Source: an uncultured bacterium
Lineage (GTDB): Bacteria; Verrucomicrobiota; Kiritimatiellia; CAIKKV01; CAITUY01
Direction of reading: 5' to 3'
DNA length: 64,000 bases
Assembly (NCBI GenBank): GCA_903908715.1
Contig: CAIVSY010000041.1
Coordinates: 75,314 to 139,313, forward strand
The position numbers and the translations under genes were made by a program. The notes beneath the pieces were generated by a model. That model did no database searches. It had not been told where the DNA came from and was given only the letters and a program-made list of their open reading frames with translations. Shown piece by piece: positions 17,567 through 25,159 of the stretch; the stretch's first letter is position 1; each line of letters starts with the position of its first letter.

Positions 17567-18635
17567 TACCAAGGTTATGGCAGTGGATCCGCTCCGGCCG
17601 GACCCGGCCCTGCTCCGGCAGGCGGTGAAGGTGCTCCGGGATGGCGGTCTCATCGTGATACCCACGGAAACGGTCTATGGGTTGGCCGCGGATCCCCGTG
17701 TTGCGGGTGCGGAGGATCGCATCTATGCGGCCAAGGAGCGCGACCGGGGCAAGCCGATTCCCTTTCTTGCGTATAGTCCGGATGCGGTGGAAACACACGG
17801 CGGCATCCTTTCGCCCGATGCGAGGCGACTGGCCCGCAGGTATTGGCCGGGCCCCCTAACCCTTGTGTTGCGCTGCGGGGACCGGACGGAGGGATTCCGG
17901 GTTCCGGATCATGCGGTGACCCGTGCGATGCTCAAGGCATCCGGTGGAATTCTCCGTGTGACCAGCGCCAACCTGAGTGGTGAGCCCGCGGCGCGGGATG
18001 CCCGGGCTGCGCTGGCCGCGCTCGGCGGCCGGGTGGCCATGGTGTTGGACGCAGGGCCGGCCGACCTCGGACGGGAAAGCACGGTTGTGGATGCGACGGG
18101 GAGCGAACTGCGTGTACTGCGCGAGGGCGCGATTCCCCGCGGGCAGGTGCTTGGCCCGCCGATGGTGCTCCTCGTATGCACGGGAAACGTATGCCGGAGC
18201 CCGATGGCTGAGTACCTGTTGCGCCGATGGCTGGGGCCCGACAGCCGCTGGGATGTACGCTCGGCCGGAGTCTCTACCTTTGACGGACTTCCCGCCAGCG
18301 ATGAGGCGGTCGAGGCGTTACGGGAAAAAGGGCTCGATGGACAGACCCATCGCAGCCGGTACCTCAACCAGGAGCTGGTTGACGCTGCCGACTTGATTGT
18401 GGTAATGACGCGAAGTCACCGCCGCATGATTCTGGACCGGTTTCCACGTGCCAGGGAGCGGGTTGTCCTGCTTAATGAGTTCAGCCATCAACGCAGGGGG
18501 CTGGATGTGGAGGATCCGATCGGCATGTCGCAGGATGTCTACCGGGCCTGCCGTGACGAGATGAATGCCGCGATGCCGGATCTTGTGCTGCACCTGCATG
18601 AACTGTTGGCGGAAAAACGGGGATCAAAACAATGA
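17553..18635 (+). CDS. Threonylcarbamoyl-AMP synthase (TsaC/Sua5) fused to a low-molecular-weight protein phosphatase
   Basis: A 360-residue fusion. Residues about 12-200 are a TsaC/YrdC domain ([40 protein letters not shown]), which makes threonylcarbamoyl-AMP for the t6A37 tRNA modification. Residues about 204-355 are a low-molecular-weight phosphatase: P-loop VCTGNVCRS with nucleophile Cys209 and Arg215, and general acid Asp in EDPIGMS. In Bacillus YwlE the residue matching Val213 is a Thr that favours phospho-arginine, while tyrosine phosphatases carry Ile there, so specificity is open. The start at 17553 has an AGGA ribosome site and lies inside the previous gene. The stop overlaps the next start (ATGA). 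Confidence 0.9.
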   Translation: MASADTKVMAVDPLRPDPALLRQAVKVLRDGGLIVIPTETVYGLAADPRVAGAEDRIYAAKERDRGKPIPFLAYSPDAVETHGGILSPDARRLARRYWPGPLTLVLRCGDRTEGFRVPDHAVTRAMLKASGGILRVTSANLSGEPAARDARAALAALGGRVAMVLDAGPADLGRESTVVDATGSELRVLREGAIPRGQVLGPPMVLLVCTGNVCRSPMAEYLLRRWLGPDSRWDVRSAGVSTFDGLPASDEAVEALREKGLDGQTHRSRYLNQELVDAADLIVVMTRSHRRMILDRFPRARERVVLLNEFSHQRRGLDVEDPIGMSQDVYRACRDEMNAAMPDLVLHLHELLAEKRGSKQ

Positions 18636-20314
18636 AAATGGCCATAGGCGCCGATCACGGCGGATTTGAACTGAAGGAATTCCTTAAAGGCTGGCTGAAG
18701 GACCGCGGGGTTGCGGTCGAGGATGTCGGATGCTACAGCAGTGAGGCGGTGGACTACCCCGACTATGCGCGGACGGCGGCGGTCATGGTTTCCGAGGCGA
18801 TGGTTGACCAGGGCGTCCTGATCTGCCGGACCGGTCTCGGGATGAGCATGTCGGCCAACAAGTTCCCGCGGGTGCGTGCGGCCCTTTGTCTGACGCCGGA
18901 GATGGCCCTGGCGGCCCGGGTCCATAACAACGCCAATATCCTGGTGCTGGGCAGTGATACCAGTTCCCGGGAGAAGGTGCTGGCGATCCTGAAGGCCTGG
19001 TTCGATGCCCGATTTGGCGGCGAGGAACGGCACCAGAGGCGTGTGGAGAAAATCGGCGCCCTGGGCGGAACAGCGATGGAAATGGCTTCCGTGGGACGTG
19101 TGGACCCCGAAATTTATGCTGCACTGAAGGGCGAGGAGGAACGAGAGCTTCAAACGCTGGACCTGATTGCCTCGGAAAATTATGCCAGCCGCGCGGTTCG
19201 TGAGGCGCAGGGTTCCCTCATGACCAACAAGTATGCCGAAGGGTATCCCGGCAAACGGTACTACAATGGATGCGAGTTCGTGGATGCCGCTGAACGCCTG
19301 GCAATCGACCGCGCCAAGGCGCTGTTCGGGGCGGAGCATGCCAACGTCCAGCCGCACTGCGGAAGCTCGGCGAACATGGCGGTTTATTTCGCGATCCTGC
19401 AGCCGGGCGACACCATCCTGGCCATGAGCCTGGCGCATGGGGGGCACCTGACGCACGGCCACAAGGTGAATTTCTCGGGCCGGCTTTTTAACATCGTGTC
19501 GTACGGGGTCAACCAGAAGACCGAGAGGATCGACTATGATGAAGTGGCGTCGCTGGCGCAGCAGCACAAGCCGAAACTGCTTGTGGCAGGGGCCAGCGCC
19601 TATCCGCGCATTCTCGACTTTGCGCGGCTGCGGCAGATTGCCGACTCCGTTGGGGCGAAACTGATGGTCGACATGGCCCATATCGCGGGCCTGATTGCGG
19701 CGGGTGTGCACCCCAACCCGGTTCCCTGCAGCGATTTCGTCACCACCACGACACACAAGACCCTGCGGGGTCCGCGTAGCGGAATGATTCTCTGCAAGGC
19801 GGCGTATGCCCAGGAGATCGACAAGCAGGTGTTTCCGGGCTTGCAGGGCGGTCCGCTCATGCACACCATTGCGGCCAAGGCGGTCTGCTTCCGGGAGGCG
19901 GGCTCGATGGAATTCAGGGATTACCAGCGCCAGGTGCTCGCCAATGCGCGCCTGCTGGCCGATTATCTCTCCCTGCATGGTATGCGCATTGTCTCGGGCG
20001 GTACGGATAACCACCTGATGCTGGTCGACCTGACGCCGATCGGGAGTACCGGCAAGGATGCTGCTGCTGCGCTGGAAAAGGCGGGAATCATCGTCAACAA
20101 GAACTCCATCCCGTTCGATACAAAGCCGCCCGCCATTACCTCGGGGATCCGGATCGGGACGCCGGCCGTGACCACACGCGGCCTCAAGGATGCTGAAATG
20201 ACCTTGCTGGGGCAGTGGATTGTGGACGCGATCCGGCACCAGGCGGACGAAAAGAGGCTGGGAAAAATCCGTGCGGAGGTTCGGGGATTGGCGGAACGGT
20301 TCCCGATTCCCTGA
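18632..20314 (+). CDS. rpiB/glyA: Fused ribose-5-phosphate isomerase B and serine hydroxymethyltransferase
   Basis: A 560-residue fusion. Residues 1-145 are RpiB: GADHGG at 6-11, catalytic Cys65 in [14 protein letters not shown] (the usual Gly after Cys is Arg) and His98 in ARVHNNANI. Residues about 150-560 are a complete Gly[38 protein letters not shown] and the PLP lysine Lys376 in [12 protein letters not shown]. RpiB interconverts ribose-5-P and ribulose-5-P; GlyA converts serine and THF to glycine and methylene-THF. Both feed purine synthesis, consistent with purE upstream. The start overlaps the previous stop (ATGA). There is no stop or frameshift at the junction, so this is a real fusion; the linker is only about 15 residues. 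Confidence 0.95.
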   Translation: MKMAIGADHGGFELKEFLKGWLKDRGVAVEDVGCYSSEAVDYPDYARTAAVMVSEAMVDQGVLICRTGLGMSMSANKFPRVRAALCLTPEMALAARVHNNANILVLGSDTSSREKVLAILKAWFDARFGGEERHQRRVEKIGALGGTAMEMASVGRVDPEIYAALKGEEERELQTLDLIASENYASRAVREAQGSLMTNKYAEGYPGKRYYNGCEFVDAAERLAIDRAKALFGAEHANVQPHCGSSANMAVYFAILQPGDTILAMSLAHGGHLTHGHKVNFSGRLFNIVSYGVNQKTERIDYDEVASLAQQHKPKLLVAGASAYPRILDFARLRQIADSVGAKLMVDMAHIAGLIAAGVHPNPVPCSDFVTTTTHKTLRGPRSGMILCKAAYAQEIDKQVFPGLQGGPLMHTIAAKAVCFREAGSMEFRDYQRQVLANARLLADYLSLHGMRIVSGGTDNHLMLVDLTPIGSTGKDAAAALEKAGIIVNKNSIPFDTKPPAITSGIRIGTPAVTTRGLKDAEMTLLGQWIVDAIRHQADEKRLGKIRAEVRGLAERFPIP

Positions 20315-20355
20315 AGCCGATGGCTGGGGCGTACCGGATGGAAGGGGGCTGAACC

Positions 20356-20862
20356 ATGATACTTCGTGATCTGACCCGCGAGGAAATGGCACTGGTGGAA
20401 AGTGTCGGGCGGCCACGCAAGGTCGTGCGCGGCGAGTGGATCCTGCGGGAGGGCGAAGCAGGATTTTCCTTTTTCCTGATTCTTTCGGGACGCGTGGAGG
20501 TCCGGAAGAGCCTTGGAATGGGCAAGTACCGGAAGCTCGTGGAACTTGGACCGCTGGATATCTTCGGCGAGGTTTGTTTCCTGGGGGTGGAGACCCGTTC
20601 CGCGGGAGTGGTGGCACTGGAGGATGTAATGCTGATGGAATTCCGTCGGGATGCATTCGAGCAGGTGATCGACAGGAATCCGATGGTTGGCCTGAAGGTG
20701 TACCGGGGAATCGCGCGGGAGCTGGCCCAGCGCCTTGCACGGGTGGATAGCGACCTGAAGGATGCGCTCGTCTGGGCCCTGGGTGATATGAAGACATCCA
20801 TGGACCCCAACACGATTTCCGCCCGGAAGCTTTCCCTCGCTTCGCAACGGGGAACGGTTTGA
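20356..20862 (+). CDS. Cyclic nucleotide-binding domain protein
   Basis: A 168-residue protein formed almost entirely by one cNMP-binding barrel: GEWILREGEAGFSFFLILSGRVEV, then GPLDIFGEVCFLGVETRSAGVVAL, in which FGE and the RSA triplet form the phosphate-binding cassette. The C-terminal part is helical with no recognisable DNA-binding domain, so it is probably a protein-protein adaptor rather than a CRP-type regulator. The gene follows the RpiB-GlyA fusion by 41 nt in the same direction and has a GAAGGGGG ribosome site. cAMP or another cyclic nucleotide is the expected ligand; no cyclase gene is visible in the window. Confidence 0.85.
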   Translation: MILRDLTREEMALVESVGRPRKVVRGEWILREGEAGFSFFLILSGRVEVRKSLGMGKYRKLVELGPLDIFGEVCFLGVETRSAGVVALEDVMLMEFRRDAFEQVIDRNPMVGLKVYRGIARELAQRLARVDSDLKDALVWALGDMKTSMDPNTISARKLSLASQRGTV

Positions 20863-20893
20863 ACGCCGGCGGAAAAGTTTTTGGGGTGATCCT

Positions 20894-21757
20894 ATGAACA
20901 TCGGTGTGATTGGTCTGGGAATCATTGGCAGCCGGATGGCGGGGCACTGGATCCGCGCGGGGCATTCCGTTACAGGATGGAACCGGACCCGGCCCTCGGC
21001 GGCCAGTTCAGGTCTTTCCATCGCAAGGTCCCCGCGCGAGGTCGCCGACCGGAGTGAGATGATCATGATTGTGGTGGCCGATCCATCGGCGCTGGATCGG
21101 GTTGTTACCGGAGCGGATGGCGTGGCCGCCGGTCCGCTCGCCGGCAAAGTCGTGATGAACGCCAGTACGGTCGGGCCATCCGACAATCTCCGGGTCGACA
21201 AGGCGGTGCGGAAGGCCGGCGGCTCGTTCCTCGAGGTGCCGTTCACCGGCAGCAAGGCTGCGGCCGAGGCTGGAAAGTTGACCTTCTTTTCCGGCGGGGA
21301 GGAGGATCTGGTGCGACGTTGCGAGCCCATTCTCCTGCAGGTCGGCCAGAAAGTGGTACACTTCGGCCCGGTGGGCAAGGGCGCTGACGCCAAACTGATT
21401 TTCAACCTCATGGTCGCCAACCTGATGGAAGCGATGGCGGAGGGATTCGCCTTTGCCCGGAAGGCGGGATTGGATCCCGCGCGTTTCCTGGAGGCCTACC
21501 GCTTGAATGCGGGATATTCCGTGCTGGCCGACATGAAGACGCCGAAGATTCTTTCCGGTGACTTCTCGCCGCATTTCTCCCTGAAGCACATGGACAAGGA
21601 TGTCCGGCTGGCCCTTGAGCGCGCGGCGGAATTACACCTCGATCTGCCACTGACCCGGCGTCTCAAGGAGTTGTTCTCCGAGGCCATGGCAAGGGGCTGG
21701 GGGGAAGAGGATTTTGCCGTGTTGTATCGCCAGGTTGCCGAGAAATCCGGTCTGTGA
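20894..21757 (+). CDS. 3-hydroxyisobutyrate dehydrogenase-like NAD(P)-dependent oxidoreductase
   Basis: A 287-residue protein of the beta-hydroxyacid dehydrogenase family. The N-terminal Rossmann motif is VIGLGIIGSRMAGHW and the loop GWNRT follows beta-strand 2, suggesting NADP preference. The catalytic region has VPFTGSKAAAEAGKLTFFSGG and the conserved Lys in GKGADAKLIFNLMVAN. Family members act on 3-hydroxyisobutyrate, tartronate semialdehyde, or glyoxylate/succinic semialdehyde (GLYR type); the form seen here (VPFTGSKAAAE) resembles the last group. It is 31 nt downstream of the cNMP protein gene, so it may share its transcript. Confidence 0.88.
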   Translation: MNIGVIGLGIIGSRMAGHWIRAGHSVTGWNRTRPSAASSGLSIARSPREVADRSEMIMIVVADPSALDRVVTGADGVAAGPLAGKVVMNASTVGPSDNLRVDKAVRKAGGSFLEVPFTGSKAAAEAGKLTFFSGGEEDLVRRCEPILLQVGQKVVHFGPVGKGADAKLIFNLMVANLMEAMAEGFAFARKAGLDPARFLEAYRLNAGYSVLADMKTPKILSGDFSPHFSLKHMDKDVRLALERAAELHLDLPLTRRLKELFSEAMARGWGEEDFAVLYRQVAEKSGL

Positions 21758-21828
21758 CAGGGTGCATCGCCCCAGTCATCCAGTGGCGACCCCGTGACGG
21801 AGGGATGGCGACAGGGCTCCCGTCCCGG

Positions 21829-21857
21829 TTGCCCGCCGGACGTTCTCCTGCTATCGT
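21829..21857 (+). promoter_or_regulatory. Promoter candidate placed directly before the class IV aminotransferase ATG
   Basis: TTGCCC (21829-21834) and TATCGT (21852-21857) are separated by exactly 17 nt, and the -10 box ends 6 nt before the ATG at 21864. There is no Shine-Dalgarno sequence, so the transcript would be leaderless. Confidence 0.45.
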
Positions 21858-21863
21858 ACCGGC

Positions 21864-22832
21864 ATGAAACGCTTTTCCCTTGAGGACTGGCCGCAACTGG
21901 CGAGCCATTTGCGCCAGCCGTACCACGGTAACTATTTCGCCCTGTACTCCAGCCTCTACGGAGGTGTAGTAACCGATCCGGTATTGATGACCCTGCCCCT
22001 GGATGACCACATGGTTCATCGGGGGGACGGGGTCTTCGAGGCCTTCAAGGCGGTGGGCGGGAAGATCTATAACCTTCGCGGGCATCTTGACCGTCTGGTC
22101 AGCTCCGCGCGCGGGTTGAGCCTCAAGCTGCCTTGTTCCCTGGTTCAGATGGAATCCATCATTGTGGAAACGGTTCGGGCGGGCGGAAAGCCCGAATGCA
22201 TGATCCGCGTGTTTGTTTCGCGGGGACCCGGCGGTTTCTCGGTGAACCCCTACGAGTGCCCGTCCCCGCAGTTGTATGTGATGGTGACGGCGCTGGGGAC
22301 CCCCTTCATGCAGCTGCATCCCGAAGGCGCACGGATCCGGACAAGCGCCATTGAGGCCAAGTCGGCGGGAATGGCCAACATCAAGAACTGCAACTATGCG
22401 CCCAACGTGCTGATGAAGAAGGAGGCGGTGGATGCGGGAGTGGACTTTACGGTTGGATTTGACGAGAACGGGTTCCTGACGGAGGGCTCGACGGAGAATG
22501 TGGGGATCGTGACGCGTGACAGGCGACTGCTGTTCCCGAAACTCGATCGCATCCTGGCCGGAACGACCATGCTGCGAGGCATGGAGTTGGCGAAGGAACT
22601 GGTCGGGGCGGGGCTGTTGACTGCGATTGGTTTTGCCGACATTACCCATGCTGATATCCTGTCGGCGGCGGAGCTGCTGGTGACGGGCACAACGATTAAT
22701 TTTGTATCTGCCGTGGAAATGGATGACCGGCAAATCGGGGATGGCAGGCCGGGGCCGGTGGTGGCCGCCCTGGACGAGTTGCTGCGCCGGGACATGAGGC
22801 AGAACCGGGCGCTGCTGACGCAGGTTTTCTAG
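21864..22832 (+). CDS. Class IV aminotransferase (BCAT/D-amino acid transaminase/ADC lyase fold)
   Basis: A 322-residue PLP enzyme of fold type IV. The substrate loop HMVHRGDGVFEAFKAVGGKIYNLRGHLDRL, the catalytic Lys region ANIKNCNYAPNVLMKKEA and the cofactor phosphate region GFLTEGSTENVGIV are typical, as is the C-terminal VTGTTINFVSAVEMDDRQIGDG. Candidates are branched-chain aminotransferase, D-amino acid transaminase and aminodeoxychorismate lyase; motifs seen here do not separate them. The gene is separated from the upstream operon by 106 nt and appears to have its own, possibly leaderless, promoter. ilvC is at 30494-31594, which would fit a branched-chain role but does not prove it. Confidence 0.85.
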   Translation: MKRFSLEDWPQLASHLRQPYHGNYFALYSSLYGGVVTDPVLMTLPLDDHMVHRGDGVFEAFKAVGGKIYNLRGHLDRLVSSARGLSLKLPCSLVQMESIIVETVRAGGKPECMIRVFVSRGPGGFSVNPYECPSPQLYVMVTALGTPFMQLHPEGARIRTSAIEAKSAGMANIKNCNYAPNVLMKKEAVDAGVDFTVGFDENGFLTEGSTENVGIVTRDRRLLFPKLDRILAGTTMLRGMELAKELVGAGLLTAIGFADITHADILSAAELLVTGTTINFVSAVEMDDRQIGDGRPGPVVAALDELLRRDMRQNRALLTQVF

Positions 22833-22848
22833 ACGCGGCCGGGCGCAA

Positions 22849-23541
22849 TCAGAATCCCTGCAGGGATTCCTTGAGGTTTGTTCCGGACTGGTCCTTCAGC
22901 TGGTCTATATACCTGATCCATTCCTTCAGGGCGGGAATGGAATCGTGACTGCAGATGGCCAGACCCCCGCCGATCTTGCAGGCAAAGATCTTGGGCCCGT
23001 TATGTGCGAGGTTTGTGACCGTGCTCCCGCCATACCGCAACGCGGGCGGGTAGATCCTCTCGTAGGTGTTCTTGACGGTTTCCGCAACCGCGTCGCGGTT
23101 CCGGATCGTGGGACTGGGCATGGATGTCAGCGGAATGACCTTGTCCGGTCTGCCCGCCAGGGAAGGGGGCGGTGAATAATCCTCCCAGCGGCCGGGTGTG
23201 GTGTTCAGGAATGCATCCATCTCCTCCTTCCGCAAGGTCGGCGGCAGCTCCTTATGCTTGAAGACCCTCGGTGTCTCGTTCGGTTTGACCCGAGAGTAGA
23301 AAATCATCCCGACGCGCGGCTCCGAAGCCGCACTTGTGCCCGAGCCTCTTATGAACCACAGCCCCACCACGATATTCCCCTTGAGATAGAAATCCACGCT
23401 CGTGATATCTCCCACACCGGGGTAGTTGGTCAAACTGTCCCCGTACCGGTCCATGCATTCGACCTTGGTTTCGCCAAATCTGGCGTGAGCGGATAGCGCA
23501 ATCATTGTCAGGCAACCAGCAATCCACAAACTGCGCAACAT
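22849..23541 (-). CDS. Exported protein of unknown function
   Basis: A 230-residue protein with a clear signal peptide (MLRSLWIAGCLTMIALSAHA, likely cleaved after AHA). The mature part is rich in beta-prone segments (SVDFYLKGNIVVGLWFIRGSG, VGMIFYSRVKPNETPRVF) and has no motif that I recognise; three cysteines could form a disulfide. I chose the ATG at 23541 because an AAGGAGAG ribosome site sits about 9 nt upstream and the signal peptide starts there. It lies 16 nt from the convergent aminotransferase gene, with no terminator-like hairpin in between. Likely periplasmic or secreted. Confidence 0.65.
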   Translation of the reverse strand: MLRSLWIAGCLTMIALSAHARFGETKVECMDRYGDSLTNYPGVGDITSVDFYLKGNIVVGLWFIRGSGTSAASEPRVGMIFYSRVKPNETPRVFKHKELPPTLRKEEMDAFLNTTPGRWEDYSPPPSLAGRPDKVIPLTSMPSPTIRNRDAVAETVKNTYERIYPPALRYGGSTVTNLAHNGPKIFACKIGGGLAICSHDSIPALKEWIRYIDQLKDQSGTNLKESLQGF

Positions 23542-23631
23542 GAGTGATCTCTCCTTTGTGAACAACATCTTCGTTGGCCCGAGGTTTACCATACACCAGC
23601 GGGGGAGCACATGCAACCGGTTGCGCGAGGA

Positions 23632-24030
23632 TCACGCCTTGCCCAGCGTGAGATCGCCGACAACCTTGTAGACGGGTCCATCCTTCTCGACCCGGAGACG
23701 GGTTCCGGGAAAGGCTAACGGCAGTTCCTTGCGCAGCTGCCCGATGGCATCCTGCTCGATGCGGATTCGCACCGCATCGGGAACATGAGCCAGGGTTCCG
23801 AAGCGGATTTCCACAATGTAACCCGGCCCGTGTCTGGATCCGAATCCTGCCGAAAAGACGCCACCGACATCGAACAGCCCGTCGGCTTCCGGGCTTGCGG
23901 TGGTGCGATGGGGTGGCCGGGCCGGGTGCAGGGGATACAGGTGGCCGTAAGTCTTCTCCAGATAATCGTTCACCTTGTCAAAGGCCTGTTTGAGGCGGCT
24001 TTCCCATTGCTCGGCTTTTGGGTGGCGCAT
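23632..24030 (-). CDS. Hypothetical protein at the end of the glycan/purM gene group
   Basis: A 132-residue soluble protein with an N-terminal helix (AEQWESRLKQAFDKVNDYLEKTYG), a Pro-rich stretch, and an alternating beta-strand C-terminal half (GYIVEIRFGTL, TRLRVEKDGPVYKVVGDLTLG). No motif recognised. The chosen start is only 10 nt after the GT9 stop codon, so it is probably the last gene of that operon; the longer in-frame extension to 24222 would overlap the GT9 gene and encodes an unlikely Arg/Pro-rich tail. Confidence 0.55.
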   Translation of the reverse strand: MRHPKAEQWESRLKQAFDKVNDYLEKTYGHLYPLHPARPPHRTTASPEADGLFDVGGVFSAGFGSRHGPGYIVEIRFGTLAHVPDAVRIRIEQDAIGQLRKELPLAFPGTRLRVEKDGPVYKVVGDLTLGKA

Positions 24031-24040
24031 GGGGTATTCC

Positions 24041-25159
24041 CTACGGCAGGATCCGGCGGCACGCGGTCTCCACTTCCGAAACAGGAATGGCGGCCATGCA
24101 GGCGATCGAGTGGCACAGCTTGTGATAGCCGAAAATACAGCAGGGCGCGCAATCCGGCGGGTGCTGGAGAAGGGTGTGGGGCCCGGACCGGTTGCCCCAC
24201 TTCCGGCTGTCGCTGGGGCCAAAGAGGGTGATTGTGGGTGTGTTCAGGGCGGCGGCGATATGGGCAATCCCCGAGTCGCCGCCGATACAAACCGAGGATT
24301 GGGCCAGGACCGCGGCGGTTTCTGCCAGGGAGAGGCGGCCTGCCACTGAAAGGATTCTCGGTCCGAGTCCGGATCGTGCGGCAATCGATTCAGCCAGCCG
24401 TTGATCCTGCTGGTTGCCGAGAATGGCGAAGACCAGGCGGGAGTCGTTGCCAAGCTGCTGTAGCAGTTCGGCAAACCGCTCAGGCGCCCATTGCTTGCAG
24501 GAAGTGGTTCCTCCGGGATGCAGGGAGATCAGGCAGGCCTCCGGCCGGGTGCGGATGTTTGCGACAGGGGCGGGGAGTTCAGCCGGCGCGGAGAGGACCG
24601 GTTGGGGAAGGGAATCGGGAGGTGTAATTCCCAGCGGGCGGAGAAGCGCCATGAACTGGTCCGTTTCATGCCCTTCCAGATCATAGTTAATCAGGTGGGT
24701 GTAGAGAAGATTCCGGCCGGGGCTGATCTTGAAACCGATTCTAGCCGTTGTTCGCGCCAGGATGCACATAAGGGCTGAGAAGTAATGGAACTGCTCTGAA
24801 TCGATGACCACGTCATAGCGGGTCCGGCGCAAATGGCCGAGCATTTGAAAGGGGGCGTCATATTGCAGGATTGGGTCGGGCCAGTTGGCGAGCGAGAGCA
24901 CGTCCCGGTTTCGACGTTCACAAAGCACGTCGATCACCACGCCCGGGAATGCCCGGCGGAGTGCCTGGAGGGCGGGGAGGAGAAGAACCATGTCGCCGAT
25001 TCCGCCTGGACGGACAACCAGGGCGTGTTTGATGTGCCGTCCGGCGAGGGATGGGGGGACATCGGCGTTCAGGTGAAGCCTATGCCGCAACCCGCCCAGG
25101 CTCCAGCAGGCCAGCCATCCGATTGTTGCGTCAAGAAACTTGATGAAGCAGGTCTTCAT
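24041..25159 (-). CDS. Glycosyltransferase family 9 (ADP-heptose:LPS heptosyltransferase-like)
   Basis: A 372-residue GT-B enzyme. HALVVRPGGIGDMVLLLPALQAL near residue 45 is the N-terminal GT9 motif, SLHPGGTTSCKQWAPERFAELLQQL near 215 the donor-site motif and CIGGDSGIAHIAAALNTPTITLFGPSD near 300 the C-terminal motif with the conserved Asp. These enzymes add heptose from ADP-heptose to the LPS inner core; GmhB at 2624-3181 supports a heptose pathway in this organism. A cysteine-rich tail (PDCAPCCIFGYHKLCHSIAC), as in many GT9 proteins, follows. The ATG overlaps the stop of the membrane protein gene upstream (ATGA), indicating translational coupling. Confidence 0.9.
   Translation of the reverse strand: MKTCFIKFLDATIGWLACWSLGGLRHRLHLNADVPPSLAGRHIKHALVVRPGGIGDMVLLLPALQALRRAFPGVVIDVLCERRNRDVLSLANWPDPILQYDAPFQMLGHLRRTRYDVVIDSEQFHYFSALMCILARTTARIGFKISPGRNLLYTHLINYDLEGHETDQFMALLRPLGITPPDSLPQPVLSAPAELPAPVANIRTRPEACLISLHPGGTTSCKQWAPERFAELLQQLGNDSRLVFAILGNQQDQRLAESIAARSGLGPRILSVAGRLSLAETAAVLAQSSVCIGGDSGIAHIAAALNTPTITLFGPSDSRKWGNRSGPHTLLQHPPDCAPCCIFGYHKLCHSIACMAAIPVSEVETACRRILP

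Noticed and set aside
18539-20965. 808-residue minus-strand frame opposite the RpiB-GlyA fusion
   Set aside because: Overlaps three well supported genes and has antisense-type composition.
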